Part shown: positions 1 to 8,290 of the stretch, piece after piece | How the letters are laid out: each line of letters opens with the position of its first letter | Position numbering within the stretch: position 1 is the first letter of the stretch | Assembly: GCF_003429005.1 (NCBI RefSeq) | Contig: NZ_QVQV01000005.1 | Span: 124,113 to 188,112, forward strand | Reading direction: 5' to 3' | Length of the DNA: 64,000 nt | From: Paraburkholderia sp. DHOC27 | GTDB lineage: Bacteria > Pseudomonadota > Gammaproteobacteria > Burkholderiales > Burkholderiaceae | Notes under the pieces: generated by a model | Seen by the model: the letters and a program-made list of their open reading frames with translations, nothing else | Database searches by the model: none | What the model was told of the DNA's origin: nothing | Made by a program: the position numbers and the translations under genes

Positions 1-1404
1 TTCATCAGTCACAACCTCGCCGTGATCGGGCGCATGTGCGAACGGGTCGGCGTGCTGTATGCAGGCAGGCTGGTCGAAGAAGGCGCGACACAAGACGTGT
101 TCGCGAGGCCGCGTCATCCGTACACGGTGGGTCTGCTGCGTTGTTTGCCGGCTGCGGGCCGCAGCAAGGCCGACGAACGGCTCGACACGATCGCGGGCCA
201 ACTGCCCGCACCGGGCACCGTGACGCAAGGCTGCATTTACGCGGACCGCTGCCGCCTCGCCGACGAGCGTTGCCGCCGCGAGACCCCGCCACCGCATCGG
301 GTCGCCGCCGCGCACGGCGATCAGATGTCGCGTTGCCACTACCACGAGCGCGCCTCGGAACTGCCGCGTGCCACAGCCGAGCCGGCGCCCGCTGCGGCCA
401 CGCAAACCGCCTCCGGTTCGCTGGTGCTGCGCGCCGAGCGTGTCTCGAAGACCTTCCACGTGGCCGGTGCGAGCGTGCGTGCAGTCGAAGATGTCTCGCT
501 CGATCTGGCGAGCGGCGAAACGCTCGGGCTGGTCGGCGAATCGGGCAGCGGCAAGACCACGCTCGCGAAGCTGTTGCTCGGACTGCTCGCGCCCGACGCC
601 GGCAGTGTCCTCGAACTCGACGGCACGCCCTTGCCGCCGCGCGTGACAAGCCGTAACGACGCGCAGGTCAAGTCGCTGCAGATCGTCTTCCAGAATCCCG
701 ACTCGGCCTTGAACCGCTCGCATTCAGTCAAACGTTTGATTGGCCGCGCGCTGTCACGTCTCGCGGCACTGCGCGGCGCGGCGCAAGAGGAAAAGCTTGT
801 ATCGCTCGCGGCAGCGGTGCGACTGCCGGACCGGTACTTGAGCGCGCGCACGCGGCAACTGTCGGGCGGCCTCAAGCAGCGCGTCGCGATTGCGCGTGCT
901 TTTGCCGGCGAGCCGCGCGTGGTGGTGTGCGACGAACCCACTTCGGCGCTCGACGTCTCGGTGCAGGCGTCGATCCTCAATCTGCTCGCCGACCTGCAAC
1001 GCGAACGCGGCGTGAGCTACGTGTTCATCTCGCACGATCTCAACGTGGTGCGCTATCTGTCCGATCGCATCGCCGTGCTTTATGTGGGACGTCTGCTGGA
1101 GATCGGCCCCGCTGCCGCCGTGTTCGACGGCCCGCACCATCCGTACACGGAAGCGCTGGTGTCGGCGGCGCCGGCGCTGGGTGCCGCGCCGGGCGTTGCG
1201 CGCATTCGTCTGGCGGGCGATCTGCCGAGCCCGGCCGCGCCGCCTTCCGGCTGCATCTTCCATACGCGCTGCCCCCGCAAGCTGGGCGCCATCTGCGAGG
1301 AGCAGGAGCCGCCTTTCGCGGATGCCGGTGACGGCCACCGCATCCGCTGCCATATCCCGGTCGCCGAACTGCGTACCCTGCAACGGGCCGGAAACAGCGC
1401 GTAA
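1..1404 (+). CDS. Peptide-type ABC transporter, tandem ATP-binding protein (5' truncated)
   Basis: This is the energising subunit of a di/oligopeptide-class importer, acting at the inner face of the cytoplasmic membrane. The window opens inside the first ATPase domain, at its H-loop (FISHNLAVI), so the true start is upstream. That domain ends with a Cys-rich oligopeptide-transporter tail (CIYADRC...RCHYH, about nt 231-345). A second complete ATPase follows, with Walker A GESGSGKTT (nt 535-560), signature LSGGLKQR (nt 859-882), Walker B VVVCDEPTSALDV (nt 919-957) and its own Cys-rich tail (CIFHTRC...RCH). Having both ATPases in one chain is the DppD-DppF fusion (GsiA-like) layout. The substrate cannot be read from this fragment. 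Two stem-loops follow the stop, so this looks like the last gene of its operon. Confidence 0.93.
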   Translation, partial: FISHNLAVIGRMCERVGVLYAGRLVEEGATQDVFARPRHPYTVGLLRCLPAAGRSKADERLDTIAGQLPAPGTVTQGCIYADRCRLADERCRRETPPPHRVAAAHGDQMSRCHYHERASELPRATAEPAPAAATQTASGSLVLRAERVSKTFHVAGASVRAVEDVSLDLASGETLGLVGESGSGKTTLAKLLLGLLAPDAGSVLELDGTPLPPRVTSRNDAQVKSLQIVFQNPDSALNRSHSVKRLIGRALSRLAALRGAAQEEKLVSLAAAVRLPDRYLSARTRQLSGGLKQRVAIARAFAGEPRVVVCDEPTSALDVSVQASILNLLADLQRERGVSYVFISHDLNVVRYLSDRIAVLYVGRLLEIGPAAAVFDGPHHPYTEALVSAAPALGAAPGVARIRLAGDLPSPAAPPSGCIFHTRCPRKLGAICEEQEPPFADAGDGHRIRCHIPVAELRTLQRAGNSA

Positions 1405-1412
1405 CGTGACAC

Positions 1413-1431
1413 GCCGGGCTTTCCGCCCGGC
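1413..1431 (+). terminator. GC-rich stem-loop after the ABC gene
   Basis: A perfect 7-bp stem (GCCGGGC / GCCCGGC) with a 5-nt loop begins 8 bases after the ABC stop codon. No strong T-run follows, so it may act together with the next stem-loop. Confidence 0.45.
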
Positions 1432-1478
1432 TCATGTCTCTTCCTGGCTCTTCTTGTATACGGCCCTGAATTCGACAG

Positions 1479-1503
1479 ACGTTTCATCCACGAAACGTTT
1501 TTC
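1479..1503 (+). terminator. Rho-independent terminator-like hairpin
   Basis: Arms ACGTTTC and GAAACGT flank a 6-nt loop and are followed by a T-rich tract. It fits as the terminator of the peptide ABC operon. Confidence 0.55.
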
Positions 1504-1942
1504 ATCGATTCAGCGGCATTTGCACAACACGTAGCGGCTTTGTGTCCAGCGCGACAGCACTTTGCGCGCAGTGGCACGCTTATCGCTAAGTAAGAGTCGG
1601 CATCCAGCCCGCGACGAGCGAGCCAGGCGCGCAGTGGTCAAGCCCTGCCGCCCTGCAAACGCGATGATGCGGGGCACCTGTCCACGGCGAACTGTGCGCA
1701 AGTGCCGGAAGCAAGGGAGGAGTCGCTTACGCGAGCTGGAGCCAACTTTTGACCGGGAAGGGGTGACAGCATTTCGAGCACTTCGCCTGCATGGCTCGCT
1801 TCAGACAGTGGCGGACGGCCGCAGGCGATGTGCCAAACAGACTCGGGGAGCGATGAGGCCCGCAGTTCGACGGACCCGCCGCAAGAATGCAGCGTGAGAG
1901 ACATCGGCATCGAGGCGCCGGGGTTCGCTCGGGAGAGCAGCG

Positions 1943-2938
1943 ATGAAAGCCAGAATATTTACTCAGCAGTACTACAGAGCATCACGGGGTATGGTGGCAC
2001 TGATAGCAGGTGCGGGTCTGCTGACGGTACAGGCCGCACACGCTACACCGACAGCCGACGTCGTCTCGCGCCTCATCGTCAGCATCGATGCGCCGAAAGA
2101 GGCGAGCGGGGTGAGCGCGACGTCTGAGCTGACCGGTGGTATCGCGACGCCCGATCTGGTGACGCAGAGCGGACCGGCTTCGAACGGTGCTACAGGTGGT
2201 GGTACAAGCGGCGCCGCGACCAGTGCCGCCACGGGCAACACCGCGGGCAACACAATAGGCAACACAACGGGCAATGCAGCCGGCCCCGCAACCATTGCTG
2301 CGACTGGCACTGCAACCGGCATCGCGTCAAACGAAACGACAGCCGCGGATGACGCCGCTGCTCTCTTTCGTAATCCCGAGTGCCGCATGACGCCATCGGG
2401 CCAATGCGAACCGCCTCTGCGCGGCGGCGCAGGGGTAGCCGGCGCGAGTGCCAACGCTGGCACCGGCAACGGCTCGGGCAGTGCAGGCGCGAGCGCCAGC
2501 ACGGGCGGCACCAGCAGCGGTTCGAGCGCGAGCGGCAAGGGCGCGGGCGCCGCGGCTGCAGGCAGCGGCAACAGTGGTGGTAGCAGCGGCAGTAGCAGTG
2601 GTGGAAGCAGCGGCGGTGGTGGTAATAGCGGCGGTGGCGGTAATAACGGTGGCGGTGGCAATAACGGCGGTGGCGGAAACAACGGTGGCGGTGGCAACAA
2701 CGGCGGTGGCGGAAACAACGGTGGCGGTGGTAGCAGTGGCTGCGGTTGCGGCAGTGGCCCGAGCGGTGGTCCGAGTGGTGGCCCCAGCGGTGGTTTCGGC
2801 GGCTTTGGTGGTGGGTTTGGTGGAGGCTTCGGTGGCGGCTTCGGCGGAGGTTTTGGCGGAGGCTTCGGCAGTGGCGGTCACGGAGGCAAGGGTGGTAGCG
2901 GCAGTGGCGGTGGTAGCGGCGGCGGTAACGGTCATTAG
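1943..2938 (+). CDS. Exported glycine-rich repeat protein
   Basis: The function is unknown. The 331-residue protein starts at ATG 1943, preceded by GGGAGAGCAG. A typical Sec signal peptide (basic start, hydrophobic GMVALIAGAGLLTV, AHA cleavage site near residue 34) sends it out of the cytoplasm. A Ser/Thr/Ala/Gly/Asn low-complexity stretch follows, then a short segment with two cysteines (ECRMTPSGQC, about 150-160). Next come about seven GGGGNN-type hexads (about 220-265), a GCGCG spot, three PSGG units and a GGGF repeat ending in Gly/His/Lys-rich sequence. There is no membrane anchor, LPXTG or beta-barrel. It could be a matrix or surface-coat protein, but nothing in the sequence proves that. 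Codon use is GC-rich as in its neighbours, and the frame is long and intact. Confidence 0.72.
   Translation: MKARIFTQQYYRASRGMVALIAGAGLLTVQAAHATPTADVVSRLIVSIDAPKEASGVSATSELTGGIATPDLVTQSGPASNGATGGGTSGAATSAATGNTAGNTIGNTTGNAAGPATIAATGTATGIASNETTAADDAAALFRNPECRMTPSGQCEPPLRGGAGVAGASANAGTGNGSGSAGASASTGGTSSGSSASGKGAGAAAAGSGNSGGSSGSSSGGSSGGGGNSGGGGNNGGGGNNGGGGNNGGGGNNGGGGNNGGGGSSGCGCGSGPSGGPSGGPSGGFGGFGGGFGGGFGGGFGGGFGGGFGSGGHGGKGGSGSGGGSGGGNGH
2608..2870 (+). repeat. In-frame coding repeats: 18-bp GGGGNN units, then GGF units
   Basis: Near-identical 18-bp units encoding Gly4-Asn2 (or Gly4-Asn-Ser) run to about 2735. Short PSGG units and 12-15 bp GGF-coding units follow. Synonymous changes between units show they are not a very recent expansion. 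The repeats lie wholly within the exported glycine-rich gene. Confidence 0.8.
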
Positions 2939-3222
2939 AGCAATGGGAACGGAGCCCCCGATCCGTTCCCACGCCGCTCGCGGCCTCCGGCCCTGGCAAG
3001 CTCCTCCCGGTCTATGTTGGCGGTGATGTTTCGATCCCCCGGTCGAACGTCACCGCCACAACCGGGACAGGCAGCGATCAAGCATCACGAGCACAGCGCA
3101 TTCACGCTCATCCATGAGCCCCAGTCGGGCAAGCACAGTCAAGCAGAACGCACCGGCGCTTTCAACGGCGCGCTCTCTGCCCGAAGGTCATGCAAGCCCC
3201 CACCCACGAAACCTGAAGAAAC

Positions 3223-4068
3223 CTACAGCATCTCCAGCGGCCGCTTGCTGCGCGGCGCCTTGAAGTAAGCGTCGATGGCCGCGCATTCCTCAGCACTCAA
3301 TTTCAATTCCATTGCCCGATGATTGTCGCGCACGTGCTCGACACTGCCGGCCTTCGGAATCGCAAACACTTCGGGCTGTCGCAGCACCCACGCCAGTGCG
3401 ATCTGGAACACGGAAACGCCGCGTGCATCGGCGATGTCGTCGAGCGGCGAGCGCTTCGGCAAGCGCGCGTGATCCACGGGGCTATAGGCCATCGCCGGCA
3501 TGTCCCTCGCACGCAGCCACGGCAGCAGATCGAACTCCGGACCACGCCGCGCGACGTTGTAGAGAATCTGGTTGGTCGCGCACGCGTCGCCGCCCGGCAC
3601 GCTCATCAGTTCTTCCATGTCCGCGGCGTCGAAATTGCTGACACCCCAATGACGGATCTTGCCTGCGCGGCGCAGCGTCTCGAAGGCTTCGACCGTTTCC
3701 CTGAGCGGCACCGAACCGCGCCAGTGCAGTAGATACAGATCGAGCCGGTCGGTCTTCAGGCGTCGCAAGCTGCGCTCGCAGGCCGCCTGTACGCCGCGCC
3801 GGTCGGCATTGTGCGGGTACACCTTGCTGACGAGGAACACCTGCTCTCGCAATCCGGCGAGTGCTTCGCCCAGCAATGATTCGGTGGCGCCATCGCCGTA
3901 CATTTCAGCGGTGTCGATCAGCGTCATGCCGAGTTCGACGCCCGCGCGCAGTGCCGCGATCTCGGCCGCACGGCGTGCCGGCTGTTCGCCCATCTCCCAG
4001 GTGCCCTGGCCCAGCTTCGGAATGCGCTCGCCGTCGGGCAAGCTCACGGTGGCGATGTCGGTCGTCAT
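3223..4068 (-). CDS. Aldo/keto reductase
   Basis: A NAD(P)H-dependent cytosolic oxidoreductase of the aldo/keto reductase superfamily, probably reducing aldehydes or ketones; the substrate is not predictable. The 281-residue protein is a complete TIM barrel with the catalytic tetrad Asp52 and Tyr57 (in DTAEMYGDG), Lys82 (FLVSKVYP) and His115 (LLHWRGS). The late motif IPKAGSVEHVRDN binds the cofactor phosphate. I chose ATG 4068 because GAAGGAG lies 7 bases upstream; an ATG at 4092 has no such site. The gene is transcribed away from the neighbouring GntR-type regulator, which could control it. Confidence 0.92.
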   Translation of the reverse strand: MTTDIATVSLPDGERIPKLGQGTWEMGEQPARRAAEIAALRAGVELGMTLIDTAEMYGDGATESLLGEALAGLREQVFLVSKVYPHNADRRGVQAACERSLRRLKTDRLDLYLLHWRGSVPLRETVEAFETLRRAGKIRHWGVSNFDAADMEELMSVPGGDACATNQILYNVARRGPEFDLLPWLRARDMPAMAYSPVDHARLPKRSPLDDIADARGVSVFQIALAWVLRQPEVFAIPKAGSVEHVRDNHRAMELKLSAEECAAIDAYFKAPRSKRPLEML

Positions 4069-4290
4069 GGTTTCTCCTTCGGGTTCGAACAATCAGTGGC
4101 CGAGGACCGGGTCGCATGAGGCCGCATGGAGCGAGCGCATTGCATTGAACCGGTCATCAAAGGCAAACTGCAGTCTGCACGACCAGTTTATCCGCCAGAC
4201 GAATATCGAATTGGCCACCAGGCAAAAGCCCGCTATAACGCAGCGCGCCAATGTCATAGAATTGCCCCCTGCCCTTCTTGCGTCTGCCAC

Positions 4291-5037
4291 ATGAACTCTG
4301 CCTCGGAAGACCGTTGGCGCGATCTGCGTCCGGACCCGCAAAACGATACGCCGCTTTATCTGCAACTTGCTCGCAAGCTCGGCAACGCGATACATGAAAA
4401 CCGTTGGAACGCGGGCGAGGCGCTGCCCTCGGAACGGGTGTTGTCGGAAGCGCTCGGCGTGTCGCGCATTACCGCACGAAAGGCCATCGCACTGCTGGTC
4501 GAACAGGGTTTGATTCGCCGTACGCAGGGCGCGGGCAGCTTCATCACGCCGCGCTATGAAGACCCGCTCTCGCGGCTCACGAGCTTCAGCGAGATGCTGC
4601 GGCGGCGTGGCTTCAGTCCGAGTTCGCAATGGATCGCACGTGAGATTTTGCCGGCCAATCGCGACGAAGTGATCCAGTTGGGCTTGTCGCCGGCAGCGGC
4701 GGTGACGCGCTTGCGGCGTCTGCGGCTCGCGGACGGCATCGTGATGGCGGTAGAGAATTCGACCTTTCCGGCGGCCCTGATTCCGGACCCGCAGGCCATC
4801 GGGGATTCGCTGTACACCTACCTCGAACAACGTGGGCTGGGCATCGTGCGCGCCCTGCAGCATTTCCGCGCCGTCAACGCGAGCGACGAGATCGCGCAAC
4901 AGATGAGCATTGCGCCCAACGACGCGCTGCTGCTGATCACGCGCGTCGGCTACACCGCGGACCAACGCGCGATCGAATTGACCGACACGTATTGCCGCAA
5001 CGATTACTACGACTTCGTCGCCGAGTTGCGCAAATAG
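4291..5037 (+). CDS. GntR-family regulator with UTRA ligand domain
   Basis: A one-component transcription factor of the HutC/GntR subfamily, 248 residues. An N-terminal winged helix (about residues 15-85; the recognition segment includes LPSERVLSEALGVSRITARKAI) is followed by a UTRA sensing domain (about 100-240) that in this family binds small sugars or amino-acid derivatives. I chose ATG 4291 because the domain begins right after it; longer upstream frames are non-conserved-looking sequence. No strong ribosome site is visible, so translation may be nearly leaderless. It is divergent from the aldo/keto reductase and sits 58 bp from the end of the convergent CoA transferase gene. Its target is unknown. 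Confidence 0.9.
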   Translation: MNSASEDRWRDLRPDPQNDTPLYLQLARKLGNAIHENRWNAGEALPSERVLSEALGVSRITARKAIALLVEQGLIRRTQGAGSFITPRYEDPLSRLTSFSEMLRRRGFSPSSQWIAREILPANRDEVIQLGLSPAAAVTRLRRLRLADGIVMAVENSTFPAALIPDPQAIGDSLYTYLEQRGLGIVRALQHFRAVNASDEIAQQMSIAPNDALLLITRVGYTADQRAIELTDTYCRNDYYDFVAELRK

Positions 5038-5095
5038 ACGCGGGCGCGACGCAGTCCTGGCGCAGGTAAAACCCCACGCCAATCACGACGCCGCG

Positions 5096-6487
5096 TCACT
5101 CCCACTCAGCGCTGTCCGTACCGATCGGCACAGGAGGCCGCCCATAAAACGGCGGCGTCTCCGACATGCGTTCGGCCGGCGATGTGCCGCGTATCACGCC
5201 GAACGGCGACACGACGCTTTCCAGACAATCCTGCACGTCCGCGTAGGTGACCTCGGGCGCACGCCAGCCGTTCTCGATCTGCCCCATTGACTGTAGCCAG
5301 CGTCCGGTTTGCGCAAGCGACACCCGCACGTGCCAGCTGCCGCCTTCGGTCGCACGGCGCGCCAGCGCGACCATTGCGCCGAACGCGGCGAGGTACCCGG
5401 TTGCGTGATCGAGCGCCTGACAGGGCAGATGCTTTGGCCCATCATTCTGCGCCGCCTGGCTTTCGGTCCACGCAATGCCGCTCGCGGATTGCACGAGGCT
5501 GTCGAAGCCGCGCCGCTGCGCCCACGGTCCCATGTGCCCGTAAGCGGACACCGACACGTACACGATGCCGGGCCGAATCTGCGCCAGCGCCTCGGGTCCA
5601 AAGCCACGCGCTGCCAGTGCACCTGGCCGGTAGGCTTGCAGAAACACATCCGTCCCGGCCACGAGTTCGCGCAGACGCTCACGTCCCGCGTCGTCGCGCA
5701 GATCGAGTGTGGCGGAGCGTTTGCCGCGCCCGTTGTCGATCACCAGCGGCGCAATATTGGGCAGATGCGGTCCATTGATCATCAGCACCTCGGCGCCGTG
5801 CTGCGCCAGCGCGCGTCCCGCAACAGGCCCCGCGATGATGCGCGACAGGTCCAGCACGCGTGCGCCCGCCAGCAGCCGGTCCGCGCCGCCGCGCCCCGCC
5901 GGCTCAGGTGGCGCGTCGCCGATGCGGATGATTTCGAACAGCGGCAGATTGGCGATCGCTTTAGCCTGCTCGTGCGCGGCCCACTCGCGCGGCGAGCGGA
6001 TCAGCGCTGCGCACAGGCCCGCTTCGGCGAGCGTCTGGTCCAGCTTCGCACCGTCCCACTGCCTGATCGCCTCGGCCACCGCCGCGCGATCGTTCGCGCA
6101 GTTCAGCACCTTCAGGACACCCGCCAGATGATGCGGAAAGTTGGTGTGCAACTGAATCCACCGGCCATCGCGCGTTTCATAGAAGCCCATCACAGGGTCA
6201 CGCAGCGCGGGCGGCGGACCGTCGTCGATCCGCAAATAACGTTCGCTGCGAAACGCCGCCAGCGCGCGCCGCATCTCCACGTCCACCCGCTGACGGCAAC
6301 CTGTGCGGAGTCGAAAGCATTCGGCAGCGGCCAATGCGGCCGCGCCGATGGTGGCCGTGGCCAGCGTGCCGACCCGATACACCGAAGGCAAACCGGGATC
6401 GTCACCGGGCAGCGAGACCGAATCGAGCGCGGCGGGATCGCAGCCCGCTGCGGTCCAGAGATGATCGAGAGCAAGAAGGGGCGTCAT
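5096..6487 (-). CDS. CaiB/BaiF (family III) CoA transferase of swapped segment order
   Basis: Predicted to move CoA between carboxylic acids. The order of family III segments is unusual. Residues about 40-210 resemble the later part of formyl-CoA transferase (TGCRQRVDVEM, then DGRWIQLHTNFPHHLAG and the small domain). Residues about 225-400 resemble the canonical N-terminal part (GARVLDLSRIIAGPVAGRAL, NGRGKRSATLDL, VFLQAYRPGALAARGFG), ending in the segment with the expected nucleophile Asp (PCQALDHATGYLAA). The Asp-bearing segment has a second, Asp-less counterpart near the N-terminus. Start: ATG 6487 begins the homologous sequence; ATG 6505 and 6541 are in frame with no better ribosome site. 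It faces the HTH-citrate synthase gene across the palindrome array. Confidence 0.85.
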   Translation of the reverse strand: MTPLLALDHLWTAAGCDPAALDSVSLPGDDPGLPSVYRVGTLATATIGAAALAAAECFRLRTGCRQRVDVEMRRALAAFRSERYLRIDDGPPPALRDPVMGFYETRDGRWIQLHTNFPHHLAGVLKVLNCANDRAAVAEAIRQWDGAKLDQTLAEAGLCAALIRSPREWAAHEQAKAIANLPLFEIIRIGDAPPEPAGRGGADRLLAGARVLDLSRIIAGPVAGRALAQHGAEVLMINGPHLPNIAPLVIDNGRGKRSATLDLRDDAGRERLRELVAGTDVFLQAYRPGALAARGFGPEALAQIRPGIVYVSVSAYGHMGPWAQRRGFDSLVQSASGIAWTESQAAQNDGPKHLPCQALDHATGYLAAFGAMVALARRATEGGSWHVRVSLAQTGRWLQSMGQIENGWRAPEVTYADVQDCLESVVSPFGVIRGTSPAERMSETPPFYGRPPVPIGTDSAEWE

Positions 6488-6629
6488 GGGCAAAGGGCGT
6501 GGCATTTCGTTCAAGGGCAACGCTGCGGAACATCGCGGCAAGCTACGGCCGCAGCGCTGGGCAAACCACTGAGCAAACCATTGGGCAGCTTTTGGTCACG
6601 CCCCAAGTCTAGATTTATGCCCCAGCCCG

Positions 6630-6665
6630 ATCAATCTTGATTAACATAATCAATATATATTGATT
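6630..6665. promoter_or_regulatory. AT-rich inverted-repeat array, candidate operator
   Basis: Four alternating half-sites lie here: ATCAA at 6630, TTGAT at 6637, ATCAA at 6649 and TTGAT at 6660. They form ATCAA-N2-TTGAT, then TTGATTA-N3-TAATCAA, then a perfect 18-bp palindrome at 6648-6665 (AATCAATAT / ATATTGATT). The outer two dyads are centred 21 bp apart, about two helical turns. The array is strikingly AT-rich in GC-rich DNA and lies between two divergent genes, one of which encodes a DNA-binding domain. Operator function is inferred. Confidence 0.65.
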
Positions 6666-6704
6666 TCTCAGGTTTTCTCGCGCGCTTATACCTCGCTTAT
6701 ACCC

Positions 6705-7934
6705 ATGTCCACTCACCTCACCGCCACCGAGGCCGCCGCCCTGCTCGGCATCAGCGTGCCCACCCTGTATGCCTACGTGAGCCGCGGCATGCTCGCTTCT
6801 TCGCCAGATGCGCATGGCAAGCATCGTCTTTACGACGCAGGCGAAGTGCGTCGGCTCGCGCGCCGCAAGGCCGATGGCAAGCGTGCCGGCAAAGTGGCGC
6901 AGAAGGTGCTGGACTGGGGCGTCCCGGTGCTCGAATCGTCCATCACCTTGATTGCCGATGGCCGTCTGCTGTATCGCGGGCACGATGCGATCGAACTGGC
7001 GCGCGCGGCTTCGCTGGAAGATGTCGCCGCGTTGTTGTGGGAGTGCAGCGCGCGGCGCATCGCGGAGGCGCCCAGTGCGCCGCTCGGCATGGCGCAATGG
7101 GCCGCGTGGCTGAAGCTGTGGGGCGACAGCACGCCACTCGACCGCGCCCTCGTGCTGTTGCCGGCCGCTGCCGCGCAGATGCCACGCGTCTGGGCGCAAG
7201 GCCGTGACGCGCAGCTCGATACGGCGTGCGGTGTCATGCGGCTGCTGGCTGCGGCGATGATGTCCGCGGCGCCATCGAACGATCCGCTGCATCGCCAACT
7301 CGCGGCTGCGTGGGGCGTGCGCAACCGTCAGCAAACCGGCGTGCTGCGCGCCGCTTTGGTGGCCTGCGCGGATCACGAACTGAACGCCTCGACCTTCACG
7401 GTACGCTGCATCACCTCCACAGGCACCCATCTGTTTGGCGCAGTGGCGGGAGGTCTCGCGGCCCTTTCCGGACCGCGTCATGGTGGCGAAACGGCGCGCG
7501 TCGCCGCGTTGCTCGACGAAGCGGCCCGCTCGCCGGATCTGGATCGCTACCTTGCCACGCGTCTCGCCCATCACGAGGACGGCCGCTATGGCGCGGTGTT
7601 GCCGGGCTTCGGGCATCCGCTGTATCCGCAGGGCGATCCGCGCGCCCGTCTGCTACTGGAGATGTTGCTGGAGAGCGCGCCGGCCCGCTCACCGATGACA
7701 GAAATCCACGCGCTGGCGCGCGCGGTGCACGATACGACCGGCGCCGAGCCGACTGTCGACTTCGCGCTCGCGGCCATCGAACGCGTGCTCGGCTTGCCTG
7801 CCGGCGCCGCGTTCACGTTGTTCGCTGCGGGGCGGGTGGTGGGCTGGATCGCTCACGCAATGGAGCAAAGCGCAGACGGACGTTTGATCCGCCCACGGGC
7901 AAGGTATATCGGTGAAGTGGAAGCGGCGCGCTGA
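6705..7934 (+). CDS. Citrate synthase-like enzyme with N-terminal helix-turn-helix
   Basis: A 409-residue two-domain protein. Residues 5-55 form a MerR/excisionase-like helix-turn-helix (TATEAAALLGISVPTLYAYV, then GKHRLYDAGEVRRL). Residues about 65-405 are a citrate synthase fold that keeps the active-site pattern: His224 (DHELNAST), His259 (GPRHGGE), His304 (GFGHPLYPQGDPR) and Asp352 (TVDF). It may therefore condense an acyl-CoA with a 2-oxoacid and also bind DNA; both are inferred. I chose ATG 6705 since an earlier TTG at 6660 would fall inside the palindrome array. It is divergent from the permuted CoA transferase, suggesting a shared acyl-CoA pathway. It is not the TCA gltA, which lacks an HTH. 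Confidence 0.88.
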   Translation: MSTHLTATEAAALLGISVPTLYAYVSRGMLASSPDAHGKHRLYDAGEVRRLARRKADGKRAGKVAQKVLDWGVPVLESSITLIADGRLLYRGHDAIELARAASLEDVAALLWECSARRIAEAPSAPLGMAQWAAWLKLWGDSTPLDRALVLLPAAAAQMPRVWAQGRDAQLDTACGVMRLLAAAMMSAAPSNDPLHRQLAAAWGVRNRQQTGVLRAALVACADHELNASTFTVRCITSTGTHLFGAVAGGLAALSGPRHGGETARVAALLDEAARSPDLDRYLATRLAHHEDGRYGAVLPGFGHPLYPQGDPRARLLLEMLLESAPARSPMTEIHALARAVHDTTGAEPTVDFALAAIERVLGLPAGAAFTLFAAGRVVGWIAHAMEQSADGRLIRPRARYIGEVEAAR

Positions 7935-7975
7935 AGGTGTGAAGCAAAAGCACCCACAGGCGCCCGCTGCCCGCT

Positions 7976-8290
7976 TCAAATGGTCTGCCACCACCGCGGC
8001 ATCCAGCTCCACGGCGTGGTCCGTCTCGTCTTCACCGCTGGCCGCTCATATGCCCCGCCGCTCGCGAACGCCAGCGAGAGCCGCGCACCGCGCTGCCCCG
8101 CGCTCACCCATGCCGTCGCCCCACGGCTCAATTCGAAGGTGTCACCAGCGGTCAGCCAGTAGTCCTGCGCATCACCCTCTACCGTGAGCCAAAGCTCGCC
8201 GGCCATCACCTGCAAGACGAGCGGCTGCGTGACACGCCAGGCGGCGGCAGGTTCGCCGTGTTCGAGTTCAAAAGTCCGGATTTCACGCAT
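7976..8290 (-). CDS. DUF2917 small cupin-like protein
   Basis: A 104-residue protein matching the DUF2917 pattern: a short beta-rich, cupin-like fold (PLVLQVMAGELWLTVEGD, then DYWLTAGDTFELSRGATAWV). No catalytic residues are known for this family and the function is unassigned. ATG 8290 has AAGGAG about 8 bases upstream on the minus strand, a good ribosome site. The gene is divergent from a MocR-type regulator with 157 bp between starts, which makes it a plausible target of that regulator. The tail after residue 85 (KTRRTTPWSWMPRWW) is basic and Trp-rich. It is convergent with the citrate synthase-like gene. Confidence 0.82.
   Translation of the reverse strand: MREIRTFELEHGEPAAAWRVTQPLVLQVMAGELWLTVEGDAQDYWLTAGDTFELSRGATAWVSAGQRGARLSLAFASGGAYERPAVKTRRTTPWSWMPRWWQTI

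Larger units (their letters stand above)
1405..1942. other. 538-bp intergenic region
   Basis: It holds the two terminator-like hairpins near its left end. The rest has open frames on both strands, but none has a ribosome site or recognisable protein sequence. It presumably carries the promoter of the glycine-rich gene. I see no RNA gene here. Confidence 0.5.

Noticed and set aside
1562..1897. Open frames on both strands between the ABC gene and the glycine-rich gene
   Set aside because: No ribosome site, Arg/Ala-rich shuffled composition and no recognisable protein; typical spurious frames in GC-rich DNA.
2190..2999. Long minus-strand frames opposite the glycine-rich gene (Pro/Leu- and His/Arg-rich)
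   Set aside because: They are mirror images of the Gly-coding repeats and have no start signals or signal peptide; the plus-strand frame has both.
4093..5082. 329-residue minus-strand frame opposite the GntR regulator
   Set aside because: A shadow of the GntR/UTRA gene, whose HTH and UTRA domain are clear on the plus strand.
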